This document shows positions 12,562 through 23,256 of a stretch of DNA of 64,000 nucleotides, piece after piece (the first letter of the stretch is position 1; each line of letters opens with the position of its first letter). A program made the translations under genes and the position numbers. Source of the DNA: Mayamaea pseudoterrestris (taxonomy: Eukaryota > Bacillariophyta > Bacillariophyceae > Sellaphorales > Sellaphoraceae). The notes under the pieces were generated by a model, which was not told the origin of the DNA, ran no database searches, and saw only the letters and a program-made list of their open reading frames with translations. The stretch covers positions 62,001 through 126,000 of the forward strand of contig BROI01000023.1 in assembly GCA_027923505.1 (NCBI GenBank), in the 5' to 3' direction.

Positions 12562-12617
12562 TCACATACCAGGATCGTAAAGGTTAAAGTTTGGGATGTT
12601 ATCTTTAAGAATCCAGA

Positions 12618-15600
12618 TCATAATTTTTGCAGCTCGTCGTATAAATGTTCTTTTTCGTCATCGTAAACTCTCAGCAGACGGCGGAATTTCCGCGCTATAC
12701 TCGGATTTCGAATGAGACGATCATCCAGCGATCGTGCTCGTTGCCTGGCAGGTGATTTTGATCGCCGTCGTCCACGAGAAATGTCCCTTTCAAAACTATC
12801 TTTCGCACGAGACATATAGTGCTCAATCAAAGGAGATTTCCGTGGTTTTTCCGATAGCCGAGAAATGACAGAAGCAGCACTGCAGTAGCCCGCTGATAGT
12901 GTTGATTCCTCTATAGTACTGCTCTCTCGTCGCATCAGATACGAATTTATGGATGCACGACCTTTGTCGTTTGCTACCTCGTTCGTTTGTGGTGGAGCAA
13001 GGTCCTTTTTCCGCCGGATAATGTTAGTTTTTGGTGGAGCAAGAGCGACTTCAATACTCGACTTTTCGCCCTCATTGATTCTTTGTGCCATGTGTTGGCA
13101 AGAATTCGCTGACTGCGCCGTTGCTGTAGATAGAGCTAGTGATGTGAAAGACGCTCGCGCCTTTCCGTCGGGTGCGCGATTTGCACTCGTTTCATTGAAA
13201 GGAATCGGAGAGCCACTTTTTAATGTGCAAGGGAAATGCCCTCTATTCCCTTGTGTATCATCGCCCTCGAAAGGATTTTCTTCCATGCCAACCCTGTCGT
13301 AGCACCGATATGTCTTGTAACTGTCAGTAAGTGGCATGTTGGCTTGCAGATGCCCACGAATTTCGGACGACTGGGTCGGAAAGAATGGGGAGGATGGCAC
13401 AGCAACCCATGCGCTTCTGTTTTTGGTCGACTTGCTGTTATTCATCGCGTCGTAATTACGGGAAATTTTGGTCAACTCATTGGACAAGTCGTCCACAATT
13501 TCGGCTGCATCTAGCGACGAAGCCGCGGCATCATCGAACGGAACGCGGCCGCTGGTTGCATTAAAACTCCCTCCGATTGATACTACATCGCCGTCGCGAC
13601 GCTTATAATCTCCGTCGCTACCGCATTGTGACGCCGAGGTTCGAATCGATGTTGGCATTTCCAGACTCACAAACTTGGCTTCAAGCCCAGCAGCTGCGTC
13701 CATGCTAGTTTCGAGTAGGTCAATTCGATTGCGCAGCATGGAAGAGTCCCATGGATGCGCCCTCTTCATTGCCATGTTGCCATTGATATCGCCTTCTCTA
13801 GCAGTAGCATCGGGCGCGTCAAAAGAGAATACGCGCGACAAGCTTGCAGTCAACTGATCCCATCGGGAAATCTTGTCTGCAATATCCTCGGCATCCGAAG
13901 CAACAACCACTGGAACTTGTGAGTGACTCGCCGCCGGCAAACTAAGTTCGATTCTCTCATCTTTCGTCAGAGATCTGTCCCTCTCATGATCGTGCATCGT
14001 GACCGCCTGCTCTGCCTGCTCTTTATTGGGCATTTTAATGACGACATTTTCCGCTTGTAGCAACGTTGTACACTTGGTTTCAATTGAACCAGGTGGCGGT
14101 GTGCCTGACCGCCGCTGTTTTCTCTTGTTGATTTTTGTTGGACCGTTATCTACGACGAGCGCCTCCCGAAATTGACTCCTGGTCTTTAGACTACGAAAGT
14201 TGTTGTAAGTCTGCAAACCAGACGGCCTTGGTTTCCCCGCCGAGCATGGTGCTTGCACCAGAAGAGCATCTTGTTTCGCATAAGTAGGATTCGTGAGGGA
14301 GGAAACACTAGTTTCGTCGTCGTCGTCGTTGTCATCATCATCACTGTCCTGTAGATCATCTTCTTCCTTTGAAGGGTCAACCGGTGTCTGGGGAACAATT
14401 CGGGACGATGATTGTTGACGTGGTATCGAAGCATTCTGGTTGTGCGTATGCGAAAGAACAGTGCCTTGCCGCGCCAAAATGGCATCAATTTGAGCCAAAG
14501 CAGCTCTGGGGTCGTCGCGGCTAACCGTCTTTAGCTCCGCGACCAAGTCGACAAAGCTTCCACTCTTTGGAGACGACGCTGGCGGGACCGATACATGACT
14601 TTTTGGAACTGGCGGCGAGGTGATACGCATGATCGTCGCCCTGCTTCGCTGATGGGACGCAACACTCCGATCCGGTGTCGTCCGAACGGCAGCGTCAATG
14701 AACCGAGACGAAAAACGATTCTTGGTAGTACTAGAAGTCATGATGGTCACGCCGGATCGAAGACTTGCGGTAGACCGACTCGTCCGAGGTGACAGCGACC
14801 GAGCGTGTCGAGCTAGTTTGGAATCCAACCGATTTGTATCGCGTCGGACTGATTCGACAGCGGCTGGCGGTTTCAGTGCCTTCATAATTGTGATACCTGC
14901 TTTTGCCTGATCCGTCTGTGCATGATACGTTTGAGCAAAACGGCTCGTTCGGAACCGGTCGTCAAGTGCTTGCTGCTGCTTCATGGTCCGCATGGAACTA
15001 TCAACTTCCCTCCTGTTAGCCTTGCTGCGCTGCCACGCCTCCGTCTGCGGCTTGAGTTTTTCACTCTGCTCATCCCAAAGCTTGTGCTTGATCGCCTGAA
15101 CTCGTGACGATTGCAACGAAGGCGAGGACATGCTGTCCGTCACGGAAGTAGACTTGTCCATGCAGGACTGCTTGGGCGATGCATGTTGCAGCGAGTCGCC
15201 ATCGATCCTTGCTCCCGATAGTCGCTTATTTCGTGGGAGCGCATCGTAACGACGAGCAAGCGCTGGTGGCTGCACGATAAAGTTGTCCGAGTCGTCATGT
15301 TTCTCGACAGAATATGAATTATCATGTTTCGGAAATTCGTTTGGATTGGCATGTCTATGGGCTAGATGCGCAGCCTGTATCACTTTGGATGGAGTAGTTG
15401 TTTGTGACTTTGGAACATGCTGCTGCACCAGCTGCTCGCGCGTCGGCTTGAGAAACTCCAATACAATGGGCGCACTCTGCTGGTCTTTCCCAAACACTTC
15501 AGGATCCGTTGTGAATGTATCATCATCCGTCGTGTTCATTATTTCCTGAAAGTCTTCCAAATGTTGCGCTAGCTTTGGTGTCTGCTGCTGATTGCTGCTT

Positions 15601-16418
15601 GTCATTGAGTGGCTCGTTTCCCTTTTGTTCGCATTAGCCTGTTGTCGACGCTTTTGAAGCAAGGTTCGCAGTCGCGAAGTATTCATAGATTCCTTATGCG
15701 GCTGCTGCTGCTGCAAGTCCTCCTCCTTCTTCTCCTCCTCTTCATTTTGTTTCGAAAACTCCTTTACTGCTGTTGCTTTCGAATAAGGTTGTTGCTGCTG
15801 ATTTTTAGACAAGGCGTGCGCGTGACGCTGCTTCAAGTAGGCATGAATGCGCTCCTGGCTCGAGGGCGTTCCTGGTTCACTCATGGCGGCAGTTCCTCGG
15901 CGGCGGGCAGGTGAGTCAATGAGCGGATGCGGTTTTGAGTTTGAAGTAGAAGCAAATGCTTGCTGCGGAGAAGAGTCATTGTGGATTGTTGCGTCATCGT
16001 TCGCTCCATCATATCCACTATTGTGACAATTTTTATCTGGCGACGGACTCACAAGGCGCGCCTGTTCGACGGACGATTCTCGCCGATTTGAACGTAAATC
16101 AGTCTGGTAGTGTCTGACATTGTCATGACTATTGGGCGTCCAGCTCTGTGCGTATCTTGGCTGCTGCTGTCGTTCCTCGGTAGCCGTTTTGATGCGCAGC
16201 AAAAGATCGCTATTGTTGGCTTCCTTTGGATGCGACCTCGGAAACAAGTGACTATTGCCGCCACTATGCTTCGAACTGCTGATTTCCTTGCTCAAGGAAG
16301 TATCGTACGTATTCGCAAATGAATTGGAAGTGCTGCTGCTTGGAGCAGCCTGTTGATTGCTTGGAGACGAATGATAGCTGCGAATCGTCAGACGAGGCTG
16401 ACTGGTGCGGGGACTCAT
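12618..16418 (-). CDS. Large low-complexity protein of unknown function (1,266 residues)
   Basis: A single open frame of 1,266 residues, convergent with the lipid-transfer gene (56 bases between stops). It is Ser-, Arg- and Gln-rich with short polyQ runs near residues 210-250. An Asp/Asn run near the middle is encoded by repeated GTC triplets near 14,315-14,345. There are many RS/SPR motifs. The C-terminus is the most ordered-looking part: a basic helix ending RKFRRLLRVYDDEKEHLYDE, preceded by an SR-like stretch (RGRRRSKSPARQRARS). The composition resembles cytoskeletal or RNA-associated scaffolds, but no domain is recognised, so no function is claimed. Confidence 0.8.
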   Translation of the reverse strand: MSPRTSQPRLTIRSYHSSPSNQQAAPSSSTSNSFANTYDTSLSKEISSSKHSGGNSHLFPRSHPKEANNSDLLLRIKTATEERQQQPRYAQSWTPNSHDNVRHYQTDLRSNRRESSVEQARLVSPSPDKNCHNSGYDGANDDATIHNDSSPQQAFASTSNSKPHPLIDSPARRRGTAAMSEPGTPSSQERIHAYLKQRHAHALSKNQQQQPYSKATAVKEFSKQNEEEEKKEEDLQQQQPHKESMNTSRLRTLLQKRRQQANANKRETSHSMTSSNQQQTPKLAQHLEDFQEIMNTTDDDTFTTDPEVFGKDQQSAPIVLEFLKPTREQLVQQHVPKSQTTTPSKVIQAAHLAHRHANPNEFPKHDNSYSVEKHDDSDNFIVQPPALARRYDALPRNKRLSGARIDGDSLQHASPKQSCMDKSTSVTDSMSSPSLQSSRVQAIKHKLWDEQSEKLKPQTEAWQRSKANRREVDSSMRTMKQQQALDDRFRTSRFAQTYHAQTDQAKAGITIMKALKPPAAVESVRRDTNRLDSKLARHARSLSPRTSRSTASLRSGVTIMTSSTTKNRFSSRFIDAAVRTTPDRSVASHQRSRATIMRITSPPVPKSHVSVPPASSPKSGSFVDLVAELKTVSRDDPRAALAQIDAILARQGTVLSHTHNQNASIPRQQSSSRIVPQTPVDPSKEEDDLQDSDDDDNDDDDETSVSSLTNPTYAKQDALLVQAPCSAGKPRPSGLQTYNNFRSLKTRSQFREALVVDNGPTKINKRKQRRSGTPPPGSIETKCTTLLQAENVVIKMPNKEQAEQAVTMHDHERDRSLTKDERIELSLPAASHSQVPVVVASDAEDIADKISRWDQLTASLSRVFSFDAPDATAREGDINGNMAMKRAHPWDSSMLRNRIDLLETSMDAAAGLEAKFVSLEMPTSIRTSASQCGSDGDYKRRDGDVVSIGGSFNATSGRVPFDDAAASSLDAAEIVDDLSNELTKISRNYDAMNNSKSTKNRSAWVAVPSSPFFPTQSSEIRGHLQANMPLTDSYKTYRCYDRVGMEENPFEGDDTQGNRGHFPCTLKSGSPIPFNETSANRAPDGKARASFTSLALSTATAQSANSCQHMAQRINEGEKSSIEVALAPPKTNIIRRKKDLAPPQTNEVANDKGRASINSYLMRRESSTIEESTLSAGYCSAASVISRLSEKPRKSPLIEHYMSRAKDSFERDISRGRRRSKSPARQRARSLDDRLIRNPSIARKFRRLLRVYDDEKEHLYDELQKL

Positions 16419-16955
16419 TCAACGACGAGTTTCTTTCGTTTCTTGACCCGCCCGCTAGCTTTGATACTTGTAAGTCGTTGCTACTGAACTGTAGATGCAT
16501 TAACAACAACGACGAGCCAGTGAATTGCGTCGCGCCATGGCCGAAGCAAGCAACAACAACGAATCCAAACCCTTGGCGCGCAGCGCGCGTGCCGGTGCAC
16601 ACAAAAAAGGTGCTCCAACGGATAGCAACCACAAACAATATTAAGGTTGGGGTTACGCAATCTACTACTTGCTGCTTGTCGATTTATCTCCCAGGTAGAA
16701 GGAACCTGTAATGAATGTAATTGACGACAAAGTAGTGTTTATTGCCTTGAACGATACTCATGTCTTTTCTATTGCGAACTTGGCGCGAATCTTGGACGCC
16801 TGCTTTTATTTTGCCGGAAGTGGGAGGACAATCTTACGTACTTGACAAACATAAAAATATCTTCCAGCTATCCGGACTAACATCTACGAATGAATCCGTG
16901 TTAATGCTTAACGTGCTAACTTTTCTATGACTGACTACCTAGAATCTCCATGAGA
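16419..16955. other. Intergenic region with no recognised gene
   Basis: 537 bases between two minus-strand genes. It contains a GC-rich palindromic patch (GGCGCGCAGCGCGCG near 16,577). The plus-strand open frame over the first part is antisense to a 5' end and looks non-coding. Confidence 0.45.
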
Positions 16956-17969
16956 CTATGCTCCAGCACCAGCATTAATTCTCCATAAGTCCAACTCCTT
17001 TAAATTCCGATCAAACATAGATTGACTGCCACAGTAGCGATCCATTAGAATCATTTCAGGAATTGTCTCACTCATTTTACGTGGCTTGTATCGCGTTCGT
17101 GTCATATATTGGTGGGTACGGCCTCGATCAATCCATTCGTCAAGGGCCACCTCATCATCACATTCGTCAATTGCCTTGAAGCAGGCCATTTGATACTCGT
17201 AAATGGCTCGCGGAGTATCCAGTGTCGTGCGCAAAACCTCCATGACGAGACCGATATGAAAGTGAAAGAACGCTCTGGCCGAGAGACTCTCGTCGCATCG
17301 TTCCTTTTCGCGATCGTTCAACTTGTCACGCATCCTAGTCAAATGCACACTTAAATCTTCCATGATTCGCCCCTTTCGTAACTTTATACCACCATCCTTT
17401 TTGACACCGTTCATTCGATTGGTTGGCGACAAGACAAACTTGTAGAAAATGTCTCGTCGTCGACGCAAGAGTGATTGTGACGGCTGCTTCTGGAAGACTT
17501 GAACGCAAAACAGGTACCAGGCGCCATTCTTCTTTATAGGAATGCTACAATCGCGACTGCTGAGAAAGTCTGATTCTGATACATCAATGACTCGTCGACC
17601 GGCGCGAGGGCAGCATCCAGGGTTCGGCATTGCTCGGTCAAGTTCATTGACTTGGCAACATCGATGATCCAATGGATCTCGAGTACTTTGATGCGCCGCA
17701 CAACTTTGTGTCTTTGTCTCTGGACACGGCCAATCTGCCTGCGTCCAGATGACTGGCAACGGAAAGTGGCGATTGGCCGCTTCGGGTAGGATAAAGTAAC
17801 CAGTATGGTTGGTCCGATGGATCAAGCGGAAATGATCCATGGATGTCGACCGGCTCAGCGTTTGCGACGCTGCCGAAGCGGAGGTTGAGGTGCATGACAT
17901 GGAGGAAGAATATGATGACATGTTTAGTTGTTGTAAGTCCTCTTTACAGCTCATTTCTTCACTCGACAT
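16956..17969 (-). CDS. Unknown protein with Cys-rich N-terminal half
   Basis: The frame from the ATG at 17,969 encodes 337 residues. A Ser-rich start (SSYSSSMSCTSTSASAAS) is followed by a region with many Cys (PCPETKTQSC, HRCCQ, PGCCPRAG), then a basic patch (RRRRDIFYKFVLSPTNR). The helical C-terminal half has charged pairs and a conserved-looking tail (MILMDRYCGSQSMFDRNLKE). The Cys and His residues could bind metal, but their spacing fits no family I know. The gene is divergent from the G-x-x-W repeat gene. The true start could be a later Met. Confidence 0.65.
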   Translation of the reverse strand: MSSEEMSCKEDLQQLNMSSYSSSMSCTSTSASAASQTLSRSTSMDHFRLIHRTNHTGYFILPEAANRHFPLPVIWTQADWPCPETKTQSCAAHQSTRDPLDHRCCQVNELDRAMPNPGCCPRAGRRVIDVSESDFLSSRDCSIPIKKNGAWYLFCVQVFQKQPSQSLLRRRRDIFYKFVLSPTNRMNGVKKDGGIKLRKGRIMEDLSVHLTRMRDKLNDREKERCDESLSARAFFHFHIGLVMEVLRTTLDTPRAIYEYQMACFKAIDECDDEVALDEWIDRGRTHQYMTRTRYKPRKMSETIPEMILMDRYCGSQSMFDRNLKELDLWRINAGAGA

Positions 17970-18398
17970 ATTATTCAACTCAAAAATCAGTCACAGCTTG
18001 GATGGATGCTTGGTCCTTGGTTTGATCCTCCCACAGAATTTTTTGGCCGCGGTGTTTGAATTTTGAATCGAACTGCCAGAGCACTCTATGCGCCACAGTA
18101 AATTGCTGCGGCATAACATGCACGCGTTGAAACGCACGATTATAGCGAGCCGGCCGCGCCTTTGGCGCGCGCGTTCACGACATTCCACTCACATCGCCAA
18201 TGAAAAAATGTGGGTAGAGTCGACTTCACTACCTCCGCAATATCTCACCGTAGACATTCACTTCATCAGTCAAGTTGCCGCAAAGCAAGGACGAGAAAAA
18301 GCCAAGGCAAAAGCAAGTTCTCCAGGCCAGACAAAGGAAAGCGTTGACGGGAGACTATTCAAACGCAACCGAAAACCAACAAGACGCAGTGATCAGTG
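17970..18398. other. Divergent intergenic region
   Basis: 429 bases between divergent starts. A GC-rich block (GGCCGCGCCTTTGGCGCGCG, about 18,153-18,172) is the only visible element. An open frame at 18,088-18,398 overlaps the next gene's start and is judged to be chance. Confidence 0.45.
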
Positions 18399-20198
18399 AT
18401 GTCCATGTCCACGAACGAACGTTCGTTAGGGTCGCCTAAAACGACCCAGAAACGATCGAGCGAAGGGTCTTCTACCGGCGTGGCGGATCCCACAGCAGAA
18501 TTCGATGCTCCTTCACCTATGCAGAAAAACAAACTCACTGCCTATTTTGCTCGGCGTGAGTCAGCGTCTCCCCGAAGCAAGCCCACAGCTGAGGCGCCAA
18601 GCTTTGAGGAGTATCAGTCACTAAAGCTTTCATCTATACAAACTCATCACTATCGGCCCGACAAGCAGTACGTCATGACAAGTGGTCCGGTTGCCGCCTC
18701 ATCAAGGCCTGCTACTATGCTTAGTACTTCAACACGAAATTCTCGCGAACGAGAAGACATTTTAATGCAAATGATGAAATCGATCAAGTATGCCCGCAGC
18801 CGAAATCGTTATGAAGAAAGGAGCGGGTGTATTCGACCTGCGAAGCAAACGATACAAAATGGCGAAGGCTGTTACGAAGAGCCCCTGGAAAACGTGCCCC
18901 TGCTCGGATTCCATTGGCAGGCCGAGACTAACGTTTACATTCCCGACAAAGTCGGAATTCTTCCGGCCGCAGTATGGAACAAAATGCACAGGGAAGGACG
19001 CATTGATCCTTCTGGGGCTTTTCAAGCAAAAATAACACCAACGAAATGTGATACAGGAATATTCCCAGCGCCAAAGGGGAATCCATTGACTGGCTGTCTC
19101 TGGAATTTTGTGCAAGGTGTATGGATGACAGTGGCGCACGCAGCCAACTATCCCGCAAATGATTTTTGCATTGACCATCTTCACAATGAAGCAATTGCGA
19201 TGCAGCCGCGCAAGATGTCAAAGACACGTAAAAATGGACAATATTCATTTCGGGCGAAAGCCGAGCATGATGGCCGCTTGCTTTCCGATGGCTGCATCGA
19301 GCCTGAAAACGGTACATTTCGAGACGCTAGTGGATTTTTTCTGCGTCCTTACGGACCAAATCCTAAGGGATATTGCTGGGATGCAAGAGTCGGACTTTGG
19401 ATGGAGTCCATGCCAGATGAGTCGCTTGATTCGGAGAATCAGAACCAACAAGATACGAGTATGAGATCATCAACGCTAGCCCGAGCTGCTACTGATTCCC
19501 AGAACGTCATTTACAACAGGTCGACAGAGCCGCAAGTAAATGTTGCAATTGCAGCTACACGCGGGGGCACCAAGGAGCATCAAGCGTCTTTTGCACAGAC
19601 CGACCCACATTTATCAATTAACATCAAAAATAACAATGGTTATAAGCATTCCGCAGCCTCGTGTGCTTCTTTAAATCGCAATCGCTACTCGAACAATCGG
19701 CATTCCTATCCAAGTGTCACTTCCATTATAAATCATGGACGCACAAAACCAGTGCACAGGATAAGCCGAGGCATGCCGGTACCTAGCGTCAATGGTACAA
19801 TGATACATGGAAGAATGGCGACCGCAAGTGATATTGCTATACCTGGTGGCAAGCGCCAAAAAGTGAGCGTGGCATCGGCGTCTGCAGTCTTGGATGGGCA
19901 TGACATTCACTCGAATTCGTTGCCTATTGAGTGGGAGGAGCTGCGCGAACGAGTTCTCAGGTGCCTACTTCATCGCAAAACGTTTTATGAGGCCCTTTGC
20001 ACTTACATCGACGAAGGCGAGGTGGAGCAGATGATGAGGCGCGGGAGAAAGGCCTATAACATTCTCATTCGCCGCGAGCAGAACATTTGCGAGGATTACG
20101 AATTTCTTAAGAATGGTCTCCTCTTGTCATTTGACTCTGACGAGTCCACACTTATTGACTCTATCATTAATGTCCTTGCAATGTTCTCGGATGATTGA
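18399..20198 (+). CDS. Protein with three G-x-x-W repeat modules, paralogue of the next gene
   Basis: 599 residues from the ATG at 18,399. A Ser/Thr-rich basic N-terminus is followed by three related modules of about 45 residues. Each has a Cys/Asp-Gly start, a Gly/Pro-rich middle and an aromatic end. The ends are LLGFHWQAETNVYIPD (about residue 167), TGCLWNFVQGVWMTVA (about 232) and KGYCWDARVGLWMES (about 323). Modules 2 and 3 align over their whole length (RIDPSGAF... / RLLSDGCIEP...). After a low-complexity linker, the last 90 residues form a helical domain (WEELRERVLRCLLHRKTFYE...). The module resembles a small beta-fold such as a DNA-binding AP2-type or WW-like unit, but I cannot assign it. 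The neighbour at 20,641 carries two similar modules. Confidence 0.75.
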   Translation: MSMSTNERSLGSPKTTQKRSSEGSSTGVADPTAEFDAPSPMQKNKLTAYFARRESASPRSKPTAEAPSFEEYQSLKLSSIQTHHYRPDKQYVMTSGPVAASSRPATMLSTSTRNSREREDILMQMMKSIKYARSRNRYEERSGCIRPAKQTIQNGEGCYEEPLENVPLLGFHWQAETNVYIPDKVGILPAAVWNKMHREGRIDPSGAFQAKITPTKCDTGIFPAPKGNPLTGCLWNFVQGVWMTVAHAANYPANDFCIDHLHNEAIAMQPRKMSKTRKNGQYSFRAKAEHDGRLLSDGCIEPENGTFRDASGFFLRPYGPNPKGYCWDARVGLWMESMPDESLDSENQNQQDTSMRSSTLARAATDSQNVIYNRSTEPQVNVAIAATRGGTKEHQASFAQTDPHLSINIKNNNGYKHSAASCASLNRNRYSNNRHSYPSVTSIINHGRTKPVHRISRGMPVPSVNGTMIHGRMATASDIAIPGGKRQKVSVASASAVLDGHDIHSNSLPIEWEELRERVLRCLLHRKTFYEALCTYIDEGEVEQMMRRGRKAYNILIRREQNICEDYEFLKNGLLLSFDSDESTLIDSIINVLAMFSDD

Positions 20199-20640
20199 TG
20201 AGACGGAAATATCGGTGATCTGCTGTTGTCCAAATCTTTGATTACTGTCTCCGAGCTCGAGTGTATGTTTATGACCGGTATTCTAAAAAAAGTCAAGTTT
20301 AAGTTATTCAGTTACCTGTCAAAGTGCCTCTTGACTGAGCTACTTCATTCCAGTTATTGCCTGCTGATTGTCCAAACGCGCATAGTATCGGTATACTTTC
20401 CACCGTTGGCCCAATCTACAATTACTGTACCGGTAGCTAACAACTCGACCCGCGCCGACATCATACCGGTACGACTTTTCCTGGCCGCGCCGCGCCACAC
20501 ACCGTTCTCGAGCGCGATCTTTCCGAGTCGAGTTGCACAATCATCGCTCATCGCAGAAACCAAATCAAAGGTGCGACGTTACAGTTTAGCAACAGCACGC
20601 AAAAGGATTTTACCAAGGGCGTGTATAAAGTAACTCTGTC
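20199..20640. other. Intergenic region between paralogous genes
   Basis: 442 bases between two same-strand genes. No coding signal is convincing. Several short CCGGTA-type palindromes occur (TACCGGTA near 20,425). The promoter of the downstream gene must lie here. Confidence 0.45.
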
Positions 20641-23256
20641 ATGTCGAATGCAATCTCAGTGAACGCAAATGCGACGGAAGCAATTGAATGTTTAATGGTC
20701 ATGTCTGGAGGTTTTCAGGGGATGCCTTGGAATGATCGCCAAGAAACGCGCCCGGAGCCAGAAGTTTGGTCAGTCCATTCAAGCAGCGACGATGAAGAAG
20801 AAGGCGACGATTTAGCTGACGGTGATTCAATTGCAGAGACTATTGAGAGTGCCCCGGCTTGCGAACTTGTTGAAGATGAAGAAGGCGACGACGACGAGGC
20901 GGTCTCCGAGGTCATCAACGTCGTAACACCTATGAAGACCAGCAAAACTTCAATGGCAGCAAATACGACGAAGCGAGACACTGACCATGCAGGAGCAAAG
21001 GATCCAGAGCAGCTGACACGCTTCAACAAGGCCTCGGCTGCAACAGACGGCTCAGCTGACAGTTTATCCTCAAGAACGGATCGGTCCATCCCGACGAAGA
21101 ATACTCGGTCAACAATGGCTCCATCACCCGGTCGACCTGGCATAAGCAAGCCATCGCGAAAGACTCTCAATAAGCACGACTCGCAAAACAATCCAATCAA
21201 ACGGTCTGTAGCGTCCAAGCAGGAGTGCCTCGTCGAGCCACTAGAAGGCAATGTTCCTCCTGCCAAGGGATCCGAGTCACTAGAAACCAAGAATGACTCG
21301 ACTTCTGATGACACGAGGGACTCAGAAAAACCAGATTTGGATCAATACAAGGCTCCTGCGGCGAAAGCAGCGAATGAACGTTTGCCACCTGGGCCATTGT
21401 CTGCCGTTTCTAATTCTGACGAGGAAAGCAGCAAGGTTGCGAAAACTATGGCTGAACATGCGTCTAATGCTTCAAACTCGGACGACGAGGATGACCGCAA
21501 GCCAGCTGCGAAAACAGAGGAGGAGCTGCTAGCCGCACAATATGTGGAGGAGGTAGAAGTTACACTTGGCGAGCTCGGTTTCACCTTTAGCGAACATGAC
21601 AACGGCAAGGCGAATTCCAAGAAATGCGGCATTGCCGCAGCTGCCGCTGCACGAGACCAACATGCCGCTCGTCGACCTCATCAAAATGTTGCTGGCGGTA
21701 AGATCCGAAAGTTGGCTAGCATTAAAACTCCTGGCGATTTAGGCGTGTCGCTGTTCGGCTGGCGTCAGAGTCATGCTTCGACTGATATGTTGGACACTGT
21801 TAGATGGGCAAAAAGCGTTCGACGCTATGATGAGAGAAACATGTGCATATTGCCGGCCGATACTGGCAATTGTCAAGATCGTGACGGAAGGCATGCTGAA
21901 TCAGTCGAAATGTTTCCATTGGTTGGGTTCCAATGGAACCCGGCCAGGGGTGTATACATGCGCGACGACCGCAAGTCCAAGCCACCCGACGGGCCCACGG
22001 ACAAGCCTGCAGTGATAAAACCAAAACGTAAATACCAGCAGAGAAAGGATAACGTCCAGCGTGAGTCGATGTTCACGCAAGCAAAGATGGCAAAACCTTA
22101 CGCCACGGACGCCATTCGCGTGGCAGAAAATGATGGTCGTCTACGGCTCATGGACGAGGGTCGTACACTCGTCCTTAAACCAAAACGTGATTGCAAGCTT
22201 AAGAGGAGGAGCGACGGCACTTATTCTCAACCGAAAAAGCTTCCAAAAGGATTTGTATGGGATAAGAAGCGACGTCATGCGCTCTTTCTTAATTTCGACC
22301 CGAAAGTGCATTTAGAAAGAAGCGCCGACGATGATCAGAGCAAACGTCCAAGACCTTACAATCGAAATGCAGTTAATGAGAAGCTAATTTCCTCTCCAGA
22401 CGCTGTCATTTTAGAAGAGAGTGAGGCAGTTGCCAGCGACCCCGATGCAAACGAACGTTCAGACGAGGATAGCCTTTACAGGCTTTCCACAAACCAAACG
22501 ACCAATATTTCGAAGCCTGGTTTTAAGCGTCACCAGAGCAAACCATCTCCTCGGACCAGGCTATCAACTGCAGAGATGAACTCGATGCCCACACGCAGTG
22601 CTAGGGACCGCAATGTCAGCGTCCCCCCAGAGACGAGGTCATTTAGTTTGGCAAAACGTCGGGAGAATCAACATTTGGAAGCCTGCAGACTTACTGGGGA
22701 TGGTGATTCCACCCAGTCACCAGCTTGCGATGAAGACGACGAGCCTTTCGAGCCCCATTCAAGCAAGACCCAAAACAGGATCAGCAGCAACTCATCATCC
22801 AAATCTTCTCCGTGCTCGCTTCGCCGGCAAACTGAGTCATTGAAGCGAGGTAAAGCTTCTTCATTGGCAGCATCAAAGGCAGTCACTAGTCCAGCCAAAC
22901 GTCACAAAAAGAACGCCAAAGAGACTGTCGCTGACGCGTCTCATCAAGGTGAAGACCAAGCAAAACCGGTATACGAGAGTTGGCAGTCGCAACAAGAAGC
23001 AATCCTTGAGGTAATTCTTCGCATGAATAATGATCTGTTCCCAGAGCTTTCGCTAGCGGAACAAGCCAAGGTCAACCTCAAGGCAAACGAGATTTATCGT
23101 ACACTTCTCATGCCAGAAACTGCAAACGGCAAGTATCAAGCAATCAAAAGGACGATTGAAATGATGTTTAAGTTGAACTGCGGCGATCCGCTGCGCATCT
23201 TGCGACGGACCATTGAACTAATGTATGACGTTGATTCGAAGAATTCAAGCCGATGA
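20641..23256 (+). CDS. Protein with two G-x-x-W repeat modules (871 residues)
   Basis: Single open frame of 871 residues. The first 330 residues are acidic and disordered (EEEGDDLADGDS, EDEEGDDDEAVSE). Two modules related to those of the upstream gene follow: one ending FPLVGFQWNPARGVYMRD (about residue 423) and a more basic one ending PKGFVWDKKRRHALFLN (about 536). After a long basic Ser-rich linker, a helical C-terminal domain begins WQSQQEAILEVILRMNNDLF, similar in place and length to the neighbour's C-terminus. The acidic and basic tracts suggest a nuclear protein. Its adjacency to a gene with the same module architecture points to tandem duplication followed by strong divergence. Confidence 0.78.
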   Translation: MSNAISVNANATEAIECLMVMSGGFQGMPWNDRQETRPEPEVWSVHSSSDDEEEGDDLADGDSIAETIESAPACELVEDEEGDDDEAVSEVINVVTPMKTSKTSMAANTTKRDTDHAGAKDPEQLTRFNKASAATDGSADSLSSRTDRSIPTKNTRSTMAPSPGRPGISKPSRKTLNKHDSQNNPIKRSVASKQECLVEPLEGNVPPAKGSESLETKNDSTSDDTRDSEKPDLDQYKAPAAKAANERLPPGPLSAVSNSDEESSKVAKTMAEHASNASNSDDEDDRKPAAKTEEELLAAQYVEEVEVTLGELGFTFSEHDNGKANSKKCGIAAAAAARDQHAARRPHQNVAGGKIRKLASIKTPGDLGVSLFGWRQSHASTDMLDTVRWAKSVRRYDERNMCILPADTGNCQDRDGRHAESVEMFPLVGFQWNPARGVYMRDDRKSKPPDGPTDKPAVIKPKRKYQQRKDNVQRESMFTQAKMAKPYATDAIRVAENDGRLRLMDEGRTLVLKPKRDCKLKRRSDGTYSQPKKLPKGFVWDKKRRHALFLNFDPKVHLERSADDDQSKRPRPYNRNAVNEKLISSPDAVILEESEAVASDPDANERSDEDSLYRLSTNQTTNISKPGFKRHQSKPSPRTRLSTAEMNSMPTRSARDRNVSVPPETRSFSLAKRRENQHLEACRLTGDGDSTQSPACDEDDEPFEPHSSKTQNRISSNSSSKSSPCSLRRQTESLKRGKASSLAASKAVTSPAKRHKKNAKETVADASHQGEDQAKPVYESWQSQQEAILEVILRMNNDLFPELSLAEQAKVNLKANEIYRTLLMPETANGKYQAIKRTIEMMFKLNCGDPLRILRRTIELMYDVDSKNSSR

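Noticed and set aside
16319-16711. 130-residue plus-strand open frame
   Set aside because: Mostly antisense to the start of the large minus-strand gene; no protein features.
18088-18398. 103-residue open frame ahead of the G-x-x-W gene
   Set aside because: Basic, low-similarity sequence that overlaps the next start by a few bases; more likely 5' leader.
20226-20633. 135-residue open frame between the two G-x-x-W genes
   Set aside because: No domain, poor composition, and it occupies the expected promoter.
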